A stretch of 46,530 bases of DNA. Source: Oscillospiraceae bacterium. Lineage in GTDB: Bacteria > Bacillota > Clostridia > Oscillospirales > Ruminococcaceae. Below the pieces are notes generated by a model, which was not told the origin of the DNA, did not search any database, and saw only the letters and a program-made list of their open reading frames with translations. The stretch's first letter is position 1, and each line of letters opens with the position of its first letter. Shown here piece by piece: positions 16,536 to 24,578 of the stretch. The stretch covers positions 1 through 46,530 of the forward strand of contig WRAV01000014.1 of assembly GCA_009780025.1 (NCBI GenBank). The letters run 5' to 3'. The position numbers and the translations under genes are program-made.

Positions 16536-18860
16536 TTACCCACCCCGCCTAAGCGCAGCCGCCAGCACTGTAATGTCGTCGTCATGACCATCGTGGCGGC
16601 GCATTTTTGCGGTTGTGGCCAGCTTTTCGCAGAGCCGCTGCATGTCCACGGACCGCAGCCCGCCAAGCTCGGCCTTTATCCAGTCGGCGCCGGTGTTGGT
16701 TACGCCGTCGCTGACCATCACGACAATGTCGCCCTCGTGGAGGGTGACGCTGCTCTTCTCAAACGAGACGCCGTGCAGGATGCCGGCAGGTAGGGAAGTA
16801 CTCTCCAGGCAGCCGGCCTTGCCGCTCTTTATGATGAACGTGGGCGCGGCCCCGGCTTTGTAAAAGCTCGCCCTGCCGGTGAACAGGTCGACCGAGCAGA
16901 CGTCTATGGTTGCTAGGGACTCATCCCCTGACTTTACCAGCAGGGCTGAGTTGACCATCTTGAGAGCGGCATCGTAGCCTACGCCCACACCTACAAGTTT
17001 TATAAGCAGGTCGCAGGCCATGGCCGAATCCACGGCCGCCGCGCCGCCGCTGCCCATTCCATCGGATAGGATAAAGTGTGCCCGCCCGCTCTTATTGCGG
17101 ATAAAGTCGTAGGCGTCTCCGCAGAGGCGGTTTTTGCCGCTGGGCAGCTGGTAGGCCCCAAGCTCAACGCTGAATGTTGCCTTTTCGCTGAAAAGCAGGG
17201 TTGTGCTCTTCTCACGGGGGGTGAGCGCGGGTAGGTCGAAGTCGGTCTCGAGCAGGGCGCAGAGGTCGAGGGTCATTTTGGTGCGCGAAATCCGAGCCAC
17301 CTGGTAGCCGGGGATGACTAACTCAATACTTATCCGCCCGGAGCCGTCGATCATGCAGCTAAGCCGCTGGACGGTTAGCCCCTGGCCGGTAAAATACTGG
17401 CTGACCCGCTCGGTTTTTTCCTGCTCGAAGGGGCTGGCGGCGGAGAGCTCGGCGGCGACCTCGCCGAGCATCATGGCCATGCCGTCAAACTGGTCTGTCA
17501 GAACCGAGCGAACCTTGCCCACTTTGCGGGCGGCGCCCTCCCGGGCAGTGTAAGCGGAAAACTGCACAGCCAGCTCGCCAAGCAGCTCGTCCAGCCTGCA
17601 GCAGGTTTGCAGCAGATGGAGCGGTATGCTCTCACGGGGGATTGCCCCCTGGCCTCGCAGCAGGGAGGTGGCGTCGGTCAGTGCCTCCATGGTCAAGCTA
17701 TGGCGAAGCTGCCAGCAGGAGGTCTTCATTCCGCAACCGACGCAGACCCGCCCGGCTGTCCTCTCGATAATCACTTCGGGGCCGGGGCCCTCAAGCTTGC
17801 TAAGGCGCCTGGAGACCTCGCGTGTAGTCGAGCCGATATCCTCAAGGGCGGCGGAGTAGTCCTCCAGTCGTTCCCGCAACGAGCCCTGTATCTGGGCCTC
17901 CCCGCCCGGGGAACTAAGTCCACGCGGTGCAAAGCGCGCGAGCGCACCCTGTGGAATAGCGACGAAGATAGCGCTGGCCACAAACGCCTCGAAGATTGCA
18001 AGGTTTGCGCCTACGAACTCCAGAGTCAGCAGGGCGGTGCCGGTGTTCACCACAATGAACGCGCTGGCTGCCGCAAGCTTGCCGAACTGGCCCAACAGTC
18101 CGGCGCTCAGCCCGCCGAAGGCGTAGGCGGCAATTACGTATGTATAGTCCCCGCCGGCAAGCGCGATCGAGACCCCGGCGGCCACCCCGGCAACCGCCCC
18201 GCCGGCCTCCCGGGCAACGCGGGCGCTGAGCAGAACCATCACCACGGCCAAAACCCGTCCGGCGCTCAGCACACCGATGTTAATCGAAGAGAATGCCATA
18301 AGCGCGACACAGCCGGCGATTACAACGCAGGACTGCTCTGCCTTGCCGGCTCCAATCAGCCCGCTGGCAACCGTATAGCGGGCCCGGCTGAGAAAGTACG
18401 CCGCCCCGCACCCCAAAAACACCTCGGACAGCGTGCGAATGGAATCAAAAGCGGTGGCGCCGCTCAGTGCAAGCATGGCAATCCCGCTGATTCCCAGGCC
18501 GAGAAGACAGCTGCCTGCGGCCGCAAGATGCACGTTAGTGTCACCTATCCGCCCGGAAAACAGCCATTTGAACGCGATGACCAGCACGATCGCCGCCAGA
18601 TACTGTGACCCCCATACCACCCCCTGACCAAACAACAGGTACCCGGCCATAGCGCCAAGGGCAGCCCCCAAAGAACTGCGCCCACCTGCGGCCGCAACCA
18701 GCGCCACTCCAAAAGGTGCCACGCCGCCAAACAATACAGCGCGGGACATCACAAGCCCGGCCGCACCAGCGCCAAGCAAAAGCAGCCAGTGCCCATAGCT
18801 CCCCACAAACTGTCGAACCACCGACGGCGAAACCAAGGCTAAATCGGTACCCCTGCGCAT
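16536..18860 (-). CDS. spoIIE: Stage II sporulation protein E (serine phosphatase)
   Basis: Dephosphorylates SpoIIAA in the forespore and so releases sigma-F; it also acts at the polar septum. 774 residues from the ATG at 18860, chosen for GGGAGGGG 7 bp upstream. The N-terminal 310 residues contain about ten hydrophobic segments. A central regulatory region follows, with a Cys pair cluster (CVGCGMKTSCW). The C-terminal PP2C-type domain has FILSDGMGSGGAA near residue 598 and VVMVSDGVTNTGADW near the end; both metal-binding Asp motifs are present. Length and order match Bacillus SpoIIE. This is the best evidence that the organism forms endospores. It is monocistronic, as in other spore formers. 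Confidence 0.95.
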   Translation of the reverse strand: MRRGTDLALVSPSVVRQFVGSYGHWLLLLGAGAAGLVMSRAVLFGGVAPFGVALVAAAGGRSSLGAALGAMAGYLLFGQGVVWGSQYLAAIVLVIAFKWLFSGRIGDTNVHLAAAGSCLLGLGISGIAMLALSGATAFDSIRTLSEVFLGCGAAYFLSRARYTVASGLIGAGKAEQSCVVIAGCVALMAFSSINIGVLSAGRVLAVVMVLLSARVAREAGGAVAGVAAGVSIALAGGDYTYVIAAYAFGGLSAGLLGQFGKLAAASAFIVVNTGTALLTLEFVGANLAIFEAFVASAIFVAIPQGALARFAPRGLSSPGGEAQIQGSLRERLEDYSAALEDIGSTTREVSRRLSKLEGPGPEVIIERTAGRVCVGCGMKTSCWQLRHSLTMEALTDATSLLRGQGAIPRESIPLHLLQTCCRLDELLGELAVQFSAYTAREGAARKVGKVRSVLTDQFDGMAMMLGEVAAELSAASPFEQEKTERVSQYFTGQGLTVQRLSCMIDGSGRISIELVIPGYQVARISRTKMTLDLCALLETDFDLPALTPREKSTTLLFSEKATFSVELGAYQLPSGKNRLCGDAYDFIRNKSGRAHFILSDGMGSGGAAAVDSAMACDLLIKLVGVGVGYDAALKMVNSALLVKSGDESLATIDVCSVDLFTGRASFYKAGAAPTFIIKSGKAGCLESTSLPAGILHGVSFEKSSVTLHEGDIVVMVSDGVTNTGADWIKAELGGLRSVDMQRLCEKLATTAKMRRHDGHDDDITVLAAALRRGG

Positions 18861-18908
18861 AGCTTGTCCCCTCCCGATCGGCAAATGGAATTTTTTGACA
18901 TATATTAA

Positions 18909-18947
18909 ATTATACTATACTTGCCAGGCCGGGGGGAAAGTTGTCGA
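18909..18947 (-). promoter_or_regulatory. Possible Spo0A-controlled promoter of spoIIE
   Basis: TATAAT on the minus strand at 18914-18909, 49 bp before the start codon, has no good -35 at 17 bp. A TTGTCGA sequence (18941-18947), close to the Spo0A box TGTCGAA, lies about 27 bp upstream of the -10 box. That arrangement resembles Spo0A-activated promoters. This is inference from the motif and the gene's known biology. Confidence 0.35.
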
Positions 18948-19089
18948 TTTGCCTTGTAGCGGACATGCCACACTGCTCTGCAATTCACCACGTGCATAAT
19001 CGTCACAGTTGGACGGGGGATAGAGACCTGCCGTATATGGGCTTTGCCATTACCATGAAAAATTTCTCCGCTGTGTAAAGCAATAGTGC

Positions 19090-19118
19090 TTGACAGATGC
19101 GGCGTTCTTGTGTATAAT
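19090..19118 (+). promoter_or_regulatory. Consensus sigma-A promoter of ylxM-ffh
   Basis: TTGACA (19090-19095), 17-bp spacer, TATAAT (19113-19118): a perfect match to both hexamers, 31 bp before the ylxM start. Likely drives ylxM through khpA. Confidence 0.85.
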
Positions 19119-19148
19119 TTGCCAGGTAACTTATAAGGAAGTGAGCGC

Positions 19149-19514
19149 GTGGTAACAAAAAACCTGGAAATCTCCATACTTCTTGACTACTACGGCGGGA
19201 TGCTCACCGAAAAGCAGCGCGAGGTAGTGGAGTGGTACTACAACGATGACCTATCCCTGGCCGAGATTGCCGAGCACACCGGGATCACCCGGCAGGGCGT
19301 GCGCGATTCTATCAAGCGGGCAGAGGCTCAGCTGATTGACTGTGAGAGCCGGATGGGCCTGCGCACCCGCTTTGAGTGCATACAAAAATACCTGGATGAG
19401 ATAACCGACCAAGCTGCTATGGTTCAGGACGAAGTCAGCAAGGTGCCTGGCGGCGGGTCGGTATACAATCGGGCGCAGAGGATTATTGAACTGACGGATC
19501 AGATTGCGTGGTAA
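19149..19514 (+). CDS. ylxM: YlxM-family SRP-associated DNA-binding-like protein
   Basis: 121 residues. The sequence LDYYGGMLTEKQREVVEWYY with LSLAEIAEHTGITRQGV and DSIKRAEAQL is the helix-turn-helix of YlxM (UPF0122). It resembles sigma factor region 4 and is encoded with ffh in many Firmicutes. A role with the signal recognition particle has been proposed; the exact activity is not fixed. The start is GTG at 19149 with AAGGAAGTGA upstream. It lies directly behind a consensus promoter and 147 bp before ffh. Confidence 0.93.
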   Translation: MVTKNLEISILLDYYGGMLTEKQREVVEWYYNDDLSLAEIAEHTGITRQGVRDSIKRAEAQLIDCESRMGLRTRFECIQKYLDEITDQAAMVQDEVSKVPGGGSVYNRAQRIIELTDQIAW

Positions 19515-19556
19515 TATCAAAAACCGCGATGCCTGCTTGTGTGGGACAAAAAATCT

Positions 19557-19620
19557 ACAGGCGAACATAGTTCGCCTGTACAAAAAACGGATTGCGTCGT
19601 AGGGGCGAACTGTGTTCGCC
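19557..19620. repeat. Two short hairpins of the GCGAAC..GTTCGCC repeat family
   Basis: ACAGGCGAAC-ATA-GTTCGCCTGT (19557-19579) is a perfect 10-bp hairpin. GGCGAAC-TGT-GTTCGCC (19604-19620) follows GTAG and matches the left end of the element upstream of uvrC. Both lie between ylxM and ffh and end 41 bp before the ffh start. Confidence 0.6.
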
Positions 19621-19661
19621 TGTCAATCTTTGCTGAGGCAAACCGAAAAGGAGGTGACCAA

Positions 19662-21020
19662 ATGGCCTTTGACGGACTGAGCGAAAAACTGCAGGTAACG
19701 TTTAAGAAGCTGCGCGGGCGCGGCAAGGTTAAGGAATCCGACATCAAAGAGGTTATGCGGGAAGTTCGCCTGGCCCTGCTGGAGTCGGACGTCAACTACA
19801 AAGTGGCCAAGGAGTTCATCACCACGGTGACCGAGCGGGCTGTTGGCGCGCAGGTAATGGACAGCCTCACCCCCGCACAGCATATCATCAAGATAATCGA
19901 CGAAGAGCTAACCGCCCTTATGGGCAGCGAACACCAGGGCATAAAGCTGCAAAACAAGCCGCCCACAATCATCATGATGTGCGGGCTACAGGGTGCGGGC
20001 AAGACCACACACTGCGCCAAGCTGGCCGGCTACTACAGGGGCCAGGGACGTCGCCCGCTGCTCGTAGCCTGTGATATTTACCGTCCGGCGGCTATTGATC
20101 AGCTAAAAGTTGTGGGCGAAAAAGTAAACGCCCCAGTCTTTGAGATGGGCAAGGAAAACCCAGTAACCATCGCTAAGAAAGCGGTTATGCACGCGCGTGA
20201 CTACGGAAACGACATAGTAATTCTCGACACCGCCGGCCGCCTGCATATAGACACCGAGCTTATGACTGAGCTTGAAAACATCAAAGGTACTGTCGCACCC
20301 CACGAGATTTTGCTGGTGGTTGACGCCATGACCGGCCAGGATGCCGTAAATGTCTCCCAGTCTTTTGATGAGACCTTGGGTATCACCGGGGTAATCATGA
20401 CCAAGCTGGACGGTGACACTCGCGGTGGTGCGGCGCTCTCGATAAAAGCCGTGACCGGCAAGCCTATAAAATTCGTAGGTATGGGCGAGCGGCTGGACGC
20501 ACTCGAGCCCTTCCACCCAGACAGAATGTCATCCCGAATTCTAGGTATGGGCGACGTGCTCACACTAATCGATAAAGCCCAGGCAAATATCGATGAGAAG
20601 CAGGCCCAGCAGCTCCAGAAAAAGATCGAGAAGAATAAATTCGACCTGGAGGATTTGGTCGAGCAGATGCGCCAGGTGCGCAAGATGGGCTCGCTGGAAT
20701 CCATTCTCGGGATGTTGCCGGGGGTGAACGTAAAGCTCGGCGAGGAAGAAAAGGCCGAAGGCGAGCGCAACCTCAAGATGATGGAGGTTATCATAAGCTC
20801 AATGACGCCTACCGAGCGCCGCAAGCCTGACCTGCTTAACCCAAGCCGCAAAAAGCGGGTAGCCGCCGGCAGCGGCACACGGGTAGAGGACGTTAACCGG
20901 CTGCTCAAGCAGTTCAAGGATATGCAGAAGATGATGAAGATGATGACCGGCAAAGGTGGCGGACGCAAAAAACGTGGAACCATGCCCGGCATGCCGGGAA
21001 TGGGGTTTCCGTTTAGATAA
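19662..21020 (+). CDS. ffh: Signal recognition particle protein Ffh (SRP54)
   Basis: GTPase subunit of the signal recognition particle; it binds signal peptides on ribosomes and hands them to FtsY at the membrane. 452 residues. The N domain covers 1-95. The G domain has GLQGAGKTTHCAKLAGY at 108, VILDTAGRLH, and TKLDGDTRGGAALSI. The M domain is rich in Met and Lys (KDMQKMMKMMTGKGGG) and ends in a basic Gly/Met tail. The start ATG at 19662 has AGGAGGTGA at optimal spacing; an earlier in-frame reading passes through the repeat hairpins and is rejected. Confidence 0.97.
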   Translation: MAFDGLSEKLQVTFKKLRGRGKVKESDIKEVMREVRLALLESDVNYKVAKEFITTVTERAVGAQVMDSLTPAQHIIKIIDEELTALMGSEHQGIKLQNKPPTIIMMCGLQGAGKTTHCAKLAGYYRGQGRRPLLVACDIYRPAAIDQLKVVGEKVNAPVFEMGKENPVTIAKKAVMHARDYGNDIVILDTAGRLHIDTELMTELENIKGTVAPHEILLVVDAMTGQDAVNVSQSFDETLGITGVIMTKLDGDTRGGAALSIKAVTGKPIKFVGMGERLDALEPFHPDRMSSRILGMGDVLTLIDKAQANIDEKQAQQLQKKIEKNKFDLEDLVEQMRQVRKMGSLESILGMLPGVNVKLGEEEKAEGERNLKMMEVIISSMTPTERRKPDLLNPSRKKRVAAGSGTRVEDVNRLLKQFKDMQKMMKMMTGKGGGRKKRGTMPGMPGMGFPFR

Positions 21021-21059
21021 CAACTAACACTATACTTGAGCAATGGAGGTGAAACAGAA

Positions 21060-21302
21060 ATGGCTGTTAAAATCAGACTACGCAGGATGGGCGCGAAAAA
21101 AGCACCCTTTTACCGCGTTGTGGTGGCGGATTCCAGATACCCGAGGGATGGCCGCTTTATTGAGGAAGTAGGCTACTACGACCCCACCAAGGAGCCTTCC
21201 GTGGTGAAGATTGACGGAGAAAAGGTGAAAAAGTGGCTGGCGAACGGCGCCCAACCCACCGACACCGTACGCAACCTGCTTAAAAAGCACAATGTCGTTT
21301 AG
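21060..21302 (+). CDS. rpsP: 30S ribosomal protein S16
   Basis: 80 residues, starting [19 protein letters not shown] and continuing [20 protein letters not shown], both diagnostic for S16. GGAGGTGA lies 7 bp before the ATG at 21060. It binds 16S rRNA in the body of the small subunit and helps assembly. It sits 39 bp after ffh and 26 bp before khpA, in the usual order of Firmicutes. Confidence 0.98.
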   Translation: MAVKIRLRRMGAKKAPFYRVVVADSRYPRDGRFIEEVGYYDPTKEPSVVKIDGEKVKKWLANGAQPTDTVRNLLKKHNVV

Positions 21303-21328
21303 ATCCCCCCTAATATGAGGAGCAACAG

Positions 21329-21562
21329 ATGGAACATCTAATTACCGAGATAGTCAAGGGCCTTGTGGAAGACAAGGACAACATCAGCGTAACCAAAGAC
21401 GAGCCGGACGAAGAAGGCGTTGTGGTCTACCACATCCGCGTAGCGCCGGACGACATGGGCCGCGTGATAGGCAAGCAAGGCAGAATCGCCAAGGCTATCC
21501 GCACGGTCGTGCGCTCGGTGGCCAGCCGCACCGGCGAAAAAGTTCAGGTGGAGATCGACTAG
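21329..21562 (+). CDS. khpA: KH-domain RNA-binding protein KhpA (YlqC)
   Basis: 77 residues forming a single type II KH domain. HIRVAPDDMGRVIGKQGRIA carries the GxxG loop (GKQG), followed by AIRTVVRSVAS. In streptococci and others KhpA pairs with KhpB/Jag and affects cell division and small-RNA binding. GAGGAG is 6 bp before the ATG. In most relatives rimM follows immediately; here a terminator and a toxin-antitoxin module intervene. Confidence 0.95.
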   Translation: MEHLITEIVKGLVEDKDNISVTKDEPDEEGVVVYHIRVAPDDMGRVIGKQGRIAKAIRTVVRSVASRTGEKVQVEID

Positions 21563-21576
21563 CCACACTTATACAT

Positions 21577-21616
21577 CGCAGCCTATGGCAAATTGCCGCA
21601 GGCTGCGTACTTTTTT
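21577..21616 (+). terminator. Terminator after khpA
   Basis: CGCAGCCT (21577-21584) pairs with AGGCTGCG (21600-21607), with an inner GGCAA/TTGCC stem and six Ts at 21611-21616. It splits the canonical rpsP-khpA-rimM-trmD operon. Confidence 0.85.
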
Positions 21617-21626
21617 AGTTGCAATG

Positions 21627-21669
21627 TTGCCTTTGTATATCAATTGCGATATAATAATATAAATTGATA
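21627..21669 (+). promoter_or_regulatory. Promoter and candidate operator of relB-yoeB
   Basis: TTGCCT (21627-21632), 17-bp spacer, TATAAT (21650-21655). Inverted 8-mers TATCAATT (21638-21645) and AATTGATA (21662-21669) flank the -10 box, a plausible RelB operator for autoregulation. Confidence 0.6.
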
Positions 21670-21690
21670 CACAATGCTAGGAGGGATACT

Positions 21691-21966
21691 ATGGCACAAA
21701 TCAACATCAGAATAGATGATGAGCTGAAAGAAAAGGCCGAGATATTCTTTGACGAGCTGGGTTTTACGTTCTCAAGTGCGTTTAACATCTTTGTAAGGCA
21801 ATCGCTTAGAGAAAGGCGAATACCATTTGACATTGACCTGAGGAGCGCTTACCCCAGCGGTGACTACCAGCTAACTAAAGCGGAGCTGGTACTTAGGGCC
21901 GATGAGATGGAAAGGGGTACAAATGTCGTAATAAGCGAGCTGATAGAGGAATCGGATAATGATTAA
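21691..21966 (+). CDS. relB: RelB/DinJ-family antitoxin
   Basis: 91 residues. The start is the ATG at 21691, with AGGAGGG just upstream. MAQINIRIDDELKEKAEIFF and SSAFNIFVRQSLRERRIPF form the ribbon-helix-helix domain of DinJ/RelB proteins. The C-terminus (DEMERGTNVVISELIEESDN) is the toxin-binding tail. Its stop overlaps the toxin start by 8 bp. The gene is AT-richer than khpA and rimM on either side. It probably represses its own promoter through the inverted repeat at 21638-21669. Confidence 0.92.
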   Translation: MAQINIRIDDELKEKAEIFFDELGFTFSSAFNIFVRQSLRERRIPFDIDLRSAYPSGDYQLTKAELVLRADEMERGTNVVISELIEESDND

Positions 21967-22234
21967 AGCGTGGCACGAAAGAGCCTGGGAAGAATATGTG
22001 TACTGGCAAAGGCAAGACAAGAAAGCGCTGAAGAAAATCAATAGTTTAATAAAAGACATTGAGAGAAACGAATATAAATGCATAGGCAAACCAGAGCCTC
22101 TAAAACATCAGCTAAGTGGCTGGTGGAGTGCCGAAATTGATAGCAAGAATAGATTGATTTTTAAGATAGCAAGCACTGGCAATCGCAAAATAATAGAGGT
22201 GCTGTCGTGCAAGGGGCACTATGATGATAAGTAG
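21959..22234 (+). CDS. yoeB: YoeB/Txe-family mRNA interferase toxin
   Basis: 91 residues. MIKAWHERAWEEYVYWQRQD, KKINSLIKDIERN and GKPEPLKHQLSGWWSAEID are textbook Txe/YoeB blocks. The catalytic surface residues are present: the Glu after SGWWSAEI, Arg in KNRLIFK, and the C-terminal CKGHY. Known members cleave mRNA in the ribosomal A site. The usual YoeB partner is a YefM/Phd-type antitoxin; here it is a RelB/DinJ type, a combination also seen elsewhere. No defect was seen, so the toxin should be active. Confidence 0.93.
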   Translation: MIKAWHERAWEEYVYWQRQDKKALKKINSLIKDIERNEYKCIGKPEPLKHQLSGWWSAEIDSKNRLIFKIASTGNRKIIEVLSCKGHYDDK

Positions 22235-22285
22235 CTGTCCCACGTATTTATTATTACAATCAAGTCCAAGGAAAGGCTGGCAACA

Positions 22286-22792
22286 ATGCAAAAACAATAC
22301 CTAGAATCCGGCAAGATAGTCTCCACCCACGGTCTGCGCGGCGAAGTGCGTGTCCAGCCTTGGTGCGACGGCCCCGGTTTTCTGCTGGAGTTTGAGACTT
22401 TCTATATGGACGGCGGTAAGACCTCGGTAGAAGTCGAGGGTGCGCGGGTGCATAAAAATCTGTTAATCCTCAAGATAGCGGGGGTGGATGACATTGACGC
22501 AGCCGCTGCCCTGCGCGGCAAGGTGCTCTACATCGATAGAAAAGACGCGCCAATGGAAGAGGGCGAGCACTTTATCCAAGACCTGATGGGCCTGCGGGTG
22601 TTGGACGCCGACACCGGCCAGGAATACGGCAAGTTGACCGATGTGCTGCACACCGGCGCCAACGATGTCTACGAGCTGACCGGAGAGCAGGGCGAAAAAA
22701 AGCTGGTGCCCGCAATACCGGATGTGATAATCGAGATCGACATAGAGGGCGGCGCTATGCGCATTCGCCCGCTGGAAGGATTGTTTGAATAG
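22286..22792 (+). CDS. rimM: 16S rRNA processing protein RimM
   Basis: Assists maturation of the 30S head and binds S19. 168 residues: an N-terminal barrel (LESGKIVSTHGLRGEVRVQP) and a C-terminal PRC-barrel (MGLRVLDADTGQEYGKLTDV, NDVYELTG, LVPAIPDVI). AAGGAAAGG precedes the ATG at 22286. It is separated from khpA by the toxin-antitoxin module. Only a weak -10-like TACAAT (22255-22260) is seen before it, so it may depend on readthrough from the relB promoter. Confidence 0.95.
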   Translation: MQKQYLESGKIVSTHGLRGEVRVQPWCDGPGFLLEFETFYMDGGKTSVEVEGARVHKNLLILKIAGVDDIDAAAALRGKVLYIDRKDAPMEEGEHFIQDLMGLRVLDADTGQEYGKLTDVLHTGANDVYELTGEQGEKKLVPAIPDVIIEIDIEGGAMRIRPLEGLFE

Positions 22793-23544
22793 TGAGAATC
22801 GATTTTCTGACCCTATTTCCCGATATGTGCGAGGGTGTGATGGGCACAAGCATTGTCGGTAGGGCGCGCACGGCCGGTAAGCTGGAGGTGCATTGCCACC
22901 AGATACGTGACTACAGCCCAAGCAAGCACCGCACCACCGACGACACTACCTACGGCCACGGCAGGGGAATGCTGATGCAGGCAGAGCCAATCTACCGCTG
23001 CTGGGAGGACGTTGTGCAGGCTTCCGTCTCGCGGCCCCATATGATTTACATGAGCCCCAAAGGCCGCACTCTCACTCAGGAGCGGGTGCTTGAGTTATCG
23101 AAGCTACCGCATATAGGCATACTCTGCGGCCACTACGAAGGGGTCGACCAGCGGGTAATAGATGAGATAGTCGACGAAGAAATAAGTATAGGCGATTATG
23201 TACTGACCGGCGGTGAGCTCCCAGGCCTGGTGCTGGCCGACAGCATAGCCCGCCTCTGCGAGGGCGTGCTCCACGACGAGAGCTGTTGGCAGGAGGAGAG
23301 CTTCTCGAGGGACGGGCTTCTCGAATCGCCGCACTACACCAAGCCATTCGAGTGGCGAGGGCGTAAGGTGCCCGAGGTGCTGACCGGCGGCAACCATGCC
23401 GAAATCGAGCGCTGGCGCAGGGAAGAGTCTCTGCTATGTACCCTGCAAAAGCGCCCGGAGCTCCTTGAAAAAGCGACGCTGAGTGCCAGGGACAAGCTTT
23501 TCCTGGCCGGACTTAAAGATAGTGGAGGGGGAGAGGCAACATGA
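22792..23544 (+). CDS. trmD: tRNA (guanine-N1-)-methyltransferase
   Basis: Makes m1G37 in tRNAs, preventing frameshifting. 250 residues with the trefoil-knot SPOUT fold: MRIDFLTLFPDMCEGVMGTS, LCGHYEGVDQRVIDEIVDEE, and the knot signature GDYVLTGGELPGLVLADSIA. The start is GTG at 22792, overlapping the rimM stop by one base (TAGTG), so translation is probably coupled. In many relatives rplS comes next; here a DUF554 membrane gene overlaps its end. Confidence 0.97.
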   Translation: MRIDFLTLFPDMCEGVMGTSIVGRARTAGKLEVHCHQIRDYSPSKHRTTDDTTYGHGRGMLMQAEPIYRCWEDVVQASVSRPHMIYMSPKGRTLTQERVLELSKLPHIGILCGHYEGVDQRVIDEIVDEEISIGDYVLTGGELPGLVLADSIARLCEGVLHDESCWQEESFSRDGLLESPHYTKPFEWRGRKVPEVLTGGNHAEIERWRREESLLCTLQKRPELLEKATLSARDKLFLAGLKDSGGGEAT

Positions 23545-24269
23545 TAGCGGGCCCATTTTTTATGTCGGGCACCTTGCTAAACGCTGCGGGAATCATCGTC
23601 GGTTCTCTTTTGGGGGTGGCGCTAAAGCGGCGAATTCCCAGTGGGCTGGCCGACCAGGTACTTAAAGTTTTGGGCATTGCGTGCGGCATACTCGGTGTAA
23701 CGGGCATTGTAAGCGCCATGTTTGCAGTGGATACCGGCACCGGTACGCTGCAGGCCTCCGGCGGGTTTTTGTTGTTGGTCAGCCTGGTGATCGGCTGCGT
23801 TGTCGGCGAGCTTATCCGTATAGACGACCACTTGAACGCCTTTGGTAAGCGGGTAGAGAACCGCTTTGGCGCATCGGGGTTTGCCCGTGGTTTTGTGGCG
23901 GCCTCGGTGATATTCCCGGTAGGCGCCATGGCGATCTTGGGTTCGCTACAGGACGGCCTGCGCGGGGACATAAGCGTGCTGCTGATAAAGACAGGACTTG
24001 ACTTCACCACTTCAATAATCCTTGCCTCCACCCTGGGGATCGGCGTGCTCTTCTCGTTTGTACCGCTAGTGCTCTTCCAGGGTTCGGTAACGCTGCTTGC
24101 CGGGGCGCTTTACCCATTTGTAAGCGCTGAGCTGCTCGATCTTTTCAGTATGGTGGGCTACACGATTGTCCTCTGCATAGGGGTGAACTTTGTGGCTGGT
24201 TCCAACATGAAGGTAGCTAATTTCCTGCCGGCGCTGGCTGTGCCGATTGTATATTACTTTGTGTTTTAG
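23541..24269 (+). CDS. DUF554 (YdfK-like) membrane protein
   Basis: 242 residues with about seven hydrophobic segments. Family blocks are GTLLNAAGIIVGSLLG, FPVGAMAILGSLQDGLRGD and LFQGSVTLLAGALYPF. DUF554 proteins are probable transporters of unknown substrate. The ATG overlaps the trmD stop by 4 bp (ATGA), implying translational coupling. It replaces rplS, which normally closes this operon; whether rplS lies elsewhere cannot be seen here. Confidence 0.9.
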   Translation: MIAGPFFMSGTLLNAAGIIVGSLLGVALKRRIPSGLADQVLKVLGIACGILGVTGIVSAMFAVDTGTGTLQASGGFLLLVSLVIGCVVGELIRIDDHLNAFGKRVENRFGASGFARGFVAASVIFPVGAMAILGSLQDGLRGDISVLLIKTGLDFTTSIILASTLGIGVLFSFVPLVLFQGSVTLLAGALYPFVSAELLDLFSMVGYTIVLCIGVNFVAGSNMKVANFLPALAVPIVYYFVF

Positions 24270-24294
24270 GCGGGGTTGGTGGTAACCACCCCGC
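24269..24294 (+). terminator. Hairpin after the DUF554 gene
   Basis: GGCGGGGT (from 24269) pairs with ACCCCGCC (24287-24294) around a short loop. No T run follows, so termination is uncertain. The remaining gap to 24479 holds no gene I can support. Confidence 0.4.
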
Positions 24295-24479
24295 CACCAT
24301 TGCATCCCAAACCGTCCATCAGCGCCCGACTTGTTCCACCCACCCAATCTACCGGTGAAAGTACCTACAAACAAAAAATAATTCTATATACTCTGTACAA
24401 TCAAGAGGCTGGCTTTTGTGGGTAAGTTGGGGGTATCGCGAAAATTCCGGCTTTTTTTTCCGGCGGGACCCAAACTGCG

Positions 24480-24507
24480 TTGACGCAGCAGCTTAATATG
24501 ATATAAT
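24480..24507 (+). promoter_or_regulatory. Promoter of ptsH
   Basis: TTGACG (24480-24485), 16-bp spacer, TATAAT (24502-24507). The -35 lies inside a dyad CTGCGT-TG-ACGCAG (24475-24488) that could bind a regulator. Confidence 0.65.
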
Positions 24508-24578
24508 GACCATTACATAGTAAGCATATGATGACCGAGCCCGCACCGCCGGGTTAACCTATCGGAGGAGAACTGTAA

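Noticed and set aside
17607-18608. 333-codon plus-strand frame inside spoIIE
   Set aside because: Antisense shadow of a well-conserved gene; composition Gly/Ala/Gln-rich and no homology recognised.
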